In this document: positions 39,301 through 48,300 of the stretch, in pieces
Layout of the letters: the number at the start of each line of letters is the position of its first letter
How positions within the stretch are numbered: position 1 is the first letter of the stretch
The notes under the pieces: generated by a model
Databases searched by the model: none
What the model was told of the DNA's origin: nothing
Seen by the model: the letters and a program-made list of their open reading frames with translations, nothing else
Program-made: the position numbers and the translations under genes
DNA from: Cladorhizidae sp. MBARI D1340-BT2
Taxonomy: Eukaryota; Porifera; Demospongiae; Poecilosclerida; Cladorhizidae
Length of the DNA: 64,000 bases
Direction of reading: 5' to 3'
NCBI GenBank assembly: GCA_028752905.1
Contig: JAQNBH010000004.1
Location: forward strand, 9,644,786 to 9,708,785

Positions 39301-42300
39301 AGCTGATGCTACTACTGCTATGAGCTGGTGCTACTACTACTATGAACACGACTGCTATGAGCTGGTGCTACTACTATGAGCTGATGCTACTACTACTATG
39401 AATACTACTGCTATGAGCTGGTGCTACTACTGCTATGAACACTACTGCTATGAGCTGGTGCTATGAGCTGGTGCTACTACTACTATGAATACTACTGCTA
39501 TGAGCTGGTGTGGCTGCAGATGATGTACTAGTGGCACCAAGTAAGAACGAAGATCCATTTATCTTTGAGAGCAAACATTTTGGCAAAATAATATACTAAA
39601 CCTGTGCTGCCTGCCAGCCAGTGTAAGTGTGATGTAACTATCTGAGTTACTACTTTTGGAATTCATTTGTTACTATTTTTAAAACCAAAGTCCAAAAGTA
39701 GTAACTCGAAGATGCTGACAATGCAGAAAAGAGTACATTCCAATGTGCTACTAAAAGCACCAGTAGATGCTCACGCACCGAGGGTCTAAAATTAAAAAAA
39801 ATGGGGGGGGGGGGGGCATGCCCCCAGAATCACCCCCCCCCCCCCTTCATTATTTTTTTTCTAAATGAAAGCCTTGATATGGACTTACCAGTCTTTCTTG
39901 TCCATTGCTAGTGGCGGCACGGGCAATAGAAAAATTGATATAATTATTGATGACATCACATTTCATTTTTGATGATGTAATATACTGTTATTGTTGATGA
40001 TATCATTCATTATGATGTCGCTGTTGGTAACGGTATGGCTGAGTGATATTACTTAGGAGAAGGAGGGATATAAAAGCAAACAAAAAGTTAACAATTAAAT
40101 CATTCTCTGGACTAGCCAAGCGCTCCCCTCGTGTGTGGACACCATCCACCTTCACCACCTCCTCTCACAATACACACACACACACACACTAAAATTAAAA
40201 AAATTAAAATTAATTTTAAAAAAGCAATATCTCGTTCATAAATGAAGCCATTAGCAATAACCATGGTAGTTTTACTACGGCTTCAAATATGCAAGCTTCT
40301 TGGCAGTGACATCTTCTTGGCAGCTGCAGCCTCTTTCTCTCTTCATGTTTTGTTGTCCCTAAGAGCCTCAAAGGTTTTCTCTGTGTTCATCTTCACACAA
40401 GAATAAACATTGAGGCAGGTGAGCCTTCTAGATGCCATTGTAGGGTGTGGTTCAGAGGTCTGTGCTATGGCTGGAGCACTGCTATGTATGGGGCTGTGAC
40501 TCCAGTGTGTGTTCCCACAGAGCTATTGTCAACCTACCTCAACCTGCCTCAACCTACCTCAACCTGCCTCAACCCAGTGTGGTGTGGTCCAGTGTGTGTC
40601 CTCATAGAGCTATTGTCAACCTACTTCAATCCCCCTAAATCAGTGTGGTGTTGGTCCAGTGTGTGTTCCCAAATGGAAGTGAACCTTCACTAGGGAGTTG
40701 AATAGATGCTCCTCTGTCGGTGAAGTATATAATGTGTTGATATTTGTCTATGTGACTCAATCATACACCTACCCCTAAAAATATATATATAATAATACTA
40801 GGAGAATATACTGAATACATGTACTGGGAGAGTATACTGAATACTAGGAGAGTAAACTGAACACTAGTCCAGAGTATACTGAATACTAGGAGAGTATACT
40901 GAATACTAGGAGAGTATACTGAATACTAGGAGAATACACTGAATACTAGGAGAGTATACTGAATATAGGAGAGTATACTGAATACTAGGAGAGTATACTG
41001 AATACTGGGAGAGTACACTGAATACTAGGAGAGTATACCGAATATAGGAGAGTATACTGAATACTAGGAGAGTATACTGAATACTGGGAGAGTATACTGA
41101 ATACTGGGAGAGTACACTGAATACTAGGAGAGTATACTGAATACTGGGAGAGTACACTGAATACTAGGAGAGTATACTGAATACTAGGAGAGTACACTGA
41201 ACACTAGGAGAGTATACTGAATATAGGAGAGTATACTGAATACTAGGAGAGTATACTGAATACTGGGAGAGTATACTGAATACTGGGAGAGTATACTGAA
41301 TACTAGGAGAGTATACTGAATACTAGAAGAGTAAACTGAACACTAGGAGAGTATACTGAATACTAGGAGAGTATACTGAATACTAGGAGAGTATACTGAA
41401 TACTGGGAGAGTATACTGAATACTAGAAGAGTATACTGAATACTAGGAGAGTATACTGAATACTGGGAGAGTATACTGAATACTGGGAGAGTATACTGAA
41501 TACTAGGAGAGTATACTGAATACTAGGAGAGTAAACTGAACACTAGGAGAGTATACTGAATACTAGGAGAGTATACTGAATACTAGGAGAATACACTGAA
41601 TACTGGGAGAGTATACTGAATACTAGAAGAGTATACTGAATACTAGGAGAGTATACTGAATACTAGAAGAGTGTACTGAATAGTAGGAGAGTATACTTAA
41701 TACTAGGAGAGTATACTGAATACTGGGAGAGTATACTGAATACTAGAAGAGTAAACTGAACACTAGGAGAGTATACTGAATACTAGGAGAGTATACTGAA
41801 TACTAGGAGAGTATACTGAATAGTAGGAGAGTATACTGAACACTAGGAGAGTATACTGAATACTAGGGTTTCTTTCAGGATTTGGGCCAAGGGGGGGAAA
41901 AACGGCAATATGTAATTTGGTGGGGGGAGTCTGGGGGCATCCTCAGCCCCCCCCCCCCAATTTTGAATCCTTTCTTTTCAGAGCATCTTGTGTAATTTCA
42001 GGCTTAAAAATACATTCTGTAATTTGGTTTTTATTTCATCATACTCTGGTTTAAATTAAAGTGTGTTAAACTAACAAGTGCTTTGTTAGCGCATAGTCAG
42101 GAAAAGGGTCTTTTCAAGTGCTTTGTCACTCAGTACAACTGAGTAAGCAAATTTAACCACTAATCCTAGCCCTAGCCCTAGCCCTAGCCCTAGCCCTAGC
42201 CCTAAATAGTGGTTAAATTTGCTTACTGACAAAGCACTTGAAAAGAAAATTGCTGAATCATGGTGTAATGTAACGTTACACCATTCAGCAGTGAAATTGT

Positions 42301-45300
42301 GCAATATCACAGCCTGGACTATAAAGGGCCTGGCAAGGAGAGTTTTTTCAGTTTTATAGACAGTATAGTCAAGATTTTCCAAGACAGACCAATTATTCGT
42401 TCATTTTTTTGCCCCAGCTCTTCTGCTTCTGTATCACGTAACCACTCTGACTCAGAAGGCTCTGATATTGAACCTCCTGCTCCAAAAAAGCAGTGTCAGG
42501 GTTTGACTTCTCAAGCTTCATCCTCTCAAGGATCTGTCTCCACCAAAAGACAGCACTACCTCAAAAGATGGGAAAGTGATTTTCATTGGCTAGAATATGA
42601 TGAAGATCTTCAAGGTGCTTTCTGTAAGCACTGTAAAAAGTGGAGGAAGTCAAATCCTAAAACTGGCGGGACATGGAACACTAAGCCTTTTAGCAACTGG
42701 AAAAAAGCCACAGCAAGGATGAAGGAACATGCTGAAAGTGAAGGACATATTCTTGCTTGCCAAACGAAGACAGCTGCCGCTTCTGCATTGCGTGAAGGTT
42801 CTGTTCTTCAGCAAATGCACCGACTGGAAGAAAGTGAGAGGCTGAAGAATAGGTTTGCAATCAAATCTCTTCTACGGTGTACACACTTCCTTGCTCGTAA
42901 CCACATTGCTCACACCACTAACTTTGGGGATCTCGTTGATCTTGTTGTGACTTGTGGAGGTGAAGACTTGAAACAATTCGTCGACAAAGCTGGGAAAAAT
43001 GCTCATTACACCTCAAAAGATGCTGTAGTTGACTTGAGGCACTTGGCACATGGGTTGATGAATCATGCTACAAAATGCTCGCTACTTCAGTTTGCTTGCA
43101 GAAGAGTGTACTGACATTACAACAATAGAAGAGCTGTCAATTGTATGTCGTTGGGTTGAGAATGGCCTGCCTGTTGAGCATTTCATCGAGCTCATTCCAC
43201 TAAAGAAGGCAGATGTCCAGACGATTTACGCGACTCTGGTTGATTGTTTGAAGGTGAAAGGAGTGCAGATTAGCAAGCTAATTGGCATGGGCTTTGATGG
43301 AGCAGCTACTTTTTCAGGGAAACACAAGAGAGTACAAACCCTTTTGAAGAGTAATTCACCTCACTCTATCTTTGTGCACTGCCACTGTCATTTACTACAG
43401 CTTGCTTGTGTTCAAGCAGCCACTAGTACCCCTGGAATCAAGCATGTGAATATCACACTCACTACTTTCTGGAAGTTTTTCCAATACTCACCGAAACAAG
43501 CAGAATGTCTAAAAGCAGTACAGCGAGTGCTTAACATGCCAGAGCTGAAAGTGATCAAGCCTTCAGATACACGTTGGCTAGCTCATGAGCGATGTGTTAA
43601 AGCAGTGAAGGAGAACTACATTGCCATTGTGATAACTCTCAACAACATATACGAAGAAACACACCAGCCAGAAGCATTGGGAATTAGCAAAGCTCTAAGT
43701 TCCAAGTCAACTGTATCTGCTGTGTAGCTACTCGACTATGTCTTGCCTCAAGTAGCAAAACTCAGCAAGACTCTTCAATCTGAAAAGCTTGATTTGACAG
43801 TCATATCTTCCCTTGTGGAAGCAACTCTGTATTGACTGGATGATGCTTTGAGTCCTGCCGCCAACTGGGTGCTTGAGCTACAGGACATGAAGGAGAGTCT
43901 GGAGGAAGCTATGGGTGTTAACATCACCACCTCTGACATTCAAACTTTCCAAAATAGTGTTGGAAATCGTTTTGTTTCAACTCTAAAGGGCAACATCTCA
44001 AGTCGTTTCTGTTCACAAGACATAGTGTCAGCATTCAGCATATTTGATCCTAAGAAAACTCCTAGTGTGGACACTTCCGAGTATCAACAGTATGGCGAAG
44101 GTTCTGTAACGGTGCTGCTAGATCAGTATGGAGGGAGAAAGACTGCTCTGTCTCTTGAAGGTGGAGAATATGAGAATATGGGACTGGTGTCTAGTGAAGT
44201 CAAAGCTGAATGGAAGACGTTAAAGCATTATCTAGCCAAAAACCCACAGGAAGATATGGCATCTCAATTACATGAGCTTGTAACCAATGAAACACTCATC
44301 AGCATGTTTTCAAACTTGAACACTTTGGCAAGCATATGCTTTACAATTCCGATTGGAACTGCTTCAGTTGAGCAAAGTTTCTCCCAAGAGTAAGATGATA
44401 AAGACTCGCCTTAGAAGCCGTCTTGGTTAGAAAAGTCTGTCCCACTTGATGAAGATAGCTATCGAGTCGCCCGAGAAGCTCTCTGACAGTGACTTTGTAG
44501 ATATATGGTACAGAAAAAGTAGAAGGATAATTGTATAGGTGTATGATGGGTATCGATCATTTATTCATTATAACCATTCATTCATAGGATTGAGTCATCC
44601 GTTCAATCAATAACACTAACCATACATAAGGCTTGAATTGTCATTTACAAATCTGTCAGTTCCAAGGGGGGGCGAGAATGAGCCTGGGGGGGGGGGGGGG
44701 GGGGGGGGGGGGCGAATGCTCCCCCCCGCCCCCCTTAAAGAAACCCTGCTGAGTAGGAGAGTATACTGAACACTAGGAGAGTACACTGAACACTAGGAGA
44801 GTACACTGAACACTAGGAGACTCAGAGTATACTGAATACTAGGAGAGTATACTGAATACTAGGAGAGTATACTTGTGGGTGGGATTGACCACTAAATTAT
44901 ATCTCGCGAAATATTTAGGAGAATCGACAATTACAACACCAAAGCAATTACAATCAATTTTTTTAAATTATGGGGCATGCACGCAAGTATAGTGGATATC
45001 AAGTGGTAGCTACTAATCCTTAGCTGCAGGGTCAGAACCTAAGCTTACATCAAGCCCAAAGCAGGCTGCTTACATCCAAGGGCCTCCTCTACCGTCATCG
45101 TTTCCATCGTAAGCACCAGATCACCAAGTTGAGCAATGAAAGGCCAAGCAGTTGTCTGCCACACCACAGGGTTGGTGCACACCGCCTCTCTCTCTACTCT
45201 GCTTGTGTGCATTACATAGCTCAGCTTTCAAACATGGTAGCCATGGAGACAACAACATCATCATCTCCTCTTGAGCTCCTCTATCCTTCAGCTTCGGCAC

Positions 45301-48300
45301 ATCAGGAGAATCTGACTCGGACTCCAAATATTTTTTCTCGAGTGTGATAATTTTCTTGCACTAACTGAAATTGAAAAATTCACGAGCAATATTAGAATAT
45401 ATTTCCCCAACTACAGTATCTCTTCAACAAGACGTCTGAAGTTCTTGTTGGCTTTTGCATGACCTTCCTTTCAGTCAGAACTGGCTGAGGACTTCATCCT
45501 CGGTCTGCCTCCCGTTCTCAGGGGGAGCTGTTTCCAAATCTAAATCCCCCTCAGCCACACTTCCACGGGGAAACCCCCGTATCAGAACCTTCCAATCCCG
45601 TTATGTTGCCGGCGCAGGTTGTGCAAGTGTGCTCCAGTTGGGAATCTGTGAGAAACACGTTGATATGTAACTCTCGGCCACTCCCCCATATCACATTACA
45701 TCATCATGATGTCATCAATGATAATGTATGGAAGGTTCAGTGTCGGAACAATAGCTAGAGCGATGCCAGTAGCTAATGATATATACTAGAATTATGTATG
45801 CAAGACATCAAGTATACACACACACACAACACACACACAACACACACACACATGCACACACACACACACACTCATACACACAACATGCACACACACACGC
45901 ACACACACAACATACACAACATGCACACACACGCACACACACACACAACACATGCACACACACACACAACACATGCACACACACACACAACACACACAAC
46001 ATACACACAACATGCACACACGCACACAACACACACACACACACACAACATGCACACACACTCGCACACACACACAACACACACACAACATGCACACACA
46101 CACACAACACACACACACACTCACATGGTTTGGCAAACCTCAGCTTGCCATATAAAGCTCTTGCATTCGTATGTGATTAACTAGACTGGAGGATGGCCCG
46201 TGGGGTTGCAATATCCGTGTCTGAGGTCACATGTCCCTTCTTCCTCTTCTCTTCTCACCTTCCTTGTCCGCTAGCATGTCGTACGTGTGCCAGCTGTTCC
46301 ATGGCGACAAGACCACCAAGAGCTGGACTCACATTATTGATGGGCAAGTTGCCGTGCACCTGCGACAGAGGGAGGGCGGAGCTTGGTGGATTATGGCTGC
46401 AAAGAAACAAACTGTAAGTGTTGCAGTCATGTGGCAGTCATGTGATAGTCATGTGATAGTCATGTGATAGTCACGTGATACTTGTTTGGAACGGTATGAG
46501 GACCAGGAAATTTGGTATGGAATCTTCACTTTCCTCTCGTTCCCATTTATCTCGGGGGGGGGGGCTTGAATATAGGAGAAACATGTCAAATAACATACTT
46601 CACCTAAGTGTGTGTGTAGTGCAGTGCTTCTCAACCTGCGGCACGTGTGCCGCATGCGGCACAGTGAGCGTCTGAGTGCGGCACAGCTAGCAGCAACCGC
46701 CGTCGCGCTATACTAGGCAACAATCATCAAATCATTATTTTAAGAACGCGCACGTTTTTTAACGATCAATCTGGTAACGCTGATTTTTAACCGGAAACAG
46801 CAGAAAAGTACAAATCAAAACATTGAAGTTGGTAACACTGGGAGGAAACATAAAATTGATCAACAACGTTGGAAAAGTGCCCCTCTCCACCTTTTCCTTC
46901 ACTTCCACCCCCATCAGTATGGCTGCCCCCACCAGGAAGAGCAAGATCGCCGAGTAGAACCGCGGATTCAAGGAGTGCTGGACCAACGAATTTTTCTTCG
47001 TGGAAGACAGAGGCAACATTATCTGCTTGATCTGCAATGAGAAGGTGTCCTGGCCCAAAAGAGACTGTATCAAGAGGCACTACGATGCCAAGCACAGCAA
47101 GGACTACAATGGTCTGGCGGGACCGCAGCGTGAGGACAAGGCCAAGGAGCTGATGAACAAGCTCGGCCGCCAACAGAACCTTTTCGTCAGGCAGGGCAAC
47201 ACCAGCAAGGCTGCCACGGAGGCCAGCTTCAAGGTGGCCGCGATCATTGCGAAGCGCATGAAGCCCTTCTCAGATGGAGAGTTTGTCAAGGAGTGCATGC
47301 TGGCTGCCCTCGACGTCATGTGCCCTGAGAAGGCCGCCGTCATCAACAAGATCAGCCTGAGCAATGACACAGTGACAAGAAGGATCGACAGCTTGTCCAA
47401 GAACCTGACCGAGCAGCTCCACTCCCTGGCAACAAAGTTCTCTTACTTCGCCTTGGCCCTCGACGAGTCCACGGACGTCAAGGACACGGCCCAGCTGGCC
47501 ATCTTCGTGCGCGGCATCGACACCAACTTCAACGTGACGGAGGAGCTGCTGACTGTCCGCTCCATGAAGAGCAGCACCACGGGCGAAGACATCTTCAACG
47601 AGCTGAAGGCTGCCATGAACGATGCCAAACTGGACTTCAATCGCCTCATCGGCATTGCCACGGACGGCGCACCGTCCATGTTGGGCACGGGTCGCGGCCT
47701 CCAGGGCCATGTGATGGCGGAGTTGGACCGCCAGGGTCTGTCGCACGAGCACTTGGTGTGGTGCCACTGCATCATCCACCAGGAGGCCCTCTGTGCCAAG
47801 ATCTTCGATGTCAGCTTCAAGGAAGTGATGAGTAAGGTTGTCGGCCATGTCAATCACATCCGCTCCCATGCCATGAACCACAGGCAGTTCAGGCAGTTCT
47901 TGCTGGAGTTGGATGCCAGCTACGGCGATGTCATCTACTTTTCCGGTGTGCGCTGGCTGAGCAGGGGACAGACGCTGCAGCGCTTCTGGACCTCAAGGAG
48001 GAGCTGTCCATGTTCTTCGCCATGAAGGGCATCTCGGCACCCGAGCTGGAGGACCAAAAGTGGCTTTGTGACCTCGCCTTCCTCGTTGACATCACCGAGA
48101 AGCTGAACACCCTCAACGTGGCTATGCAAGGCCGCAACAAGCTGGTCCACGAGCTGTTTGCCCACATCAAGGCCTTCCAGACCAAGCTGCAGCTGTGGCA
48201 AGTTCAGCTCGAAAGAGGAAACCTGGCCCACTTCCCCTCCCTCAAGAGCCAGAAGGAGCACGATGGCGGCGAGTTCAGTAGCTTGCGCTACGCGGCCGAG

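Larger units (their letters stand above)
37009..39876 (-). mobile_element. hAT-family element A, old and heavily decayed
   Basis: Left end CAGGGCTTCAATTAGG, right end on the other strand CAAGGCTTTCATTTAG. Both match the CAGGGTTTCATTT ends of the related MITE at 57407. ATATG directly flanks both ends (37004-37008 and 39877-39881). The interior encodes a decayed hAT transposase on the minus strand, and a C/G-run hairpin lies near the right end (39803-39845). Confidence 0.75.
41864..44748 (+). mobile_element. hAT-family element B inserted in the 20-bp minisatellite
   Basis: Left end TAGGGTTTCTTT (first C changed to T), right end on the other strand CAGGGTTTCTTT. Flanks are repeat-unit sequence on both sides: CTGAATAC (41856-41863) and CTGAGTAG (44749-44756), 6 of 8 identical, consistent with an 8-bp duplication inside the array. 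The 3' terminal ~100 bp, with GCATTCGCC and CATTCTCGCC between long C runs, matches the 3' end of element C. Encodes a broken transposase. Confidence 0.85.

Noticed and set aside
45030..45108. Possible 79-nt exon with good acceptor (CTAATCCTTAGCTGCAG) and donor (GTAAGC)
   Set aside because: It does not fit the EVH1 gene phase (stop when joined to the 18626 exon), and the peptide is not recognised.
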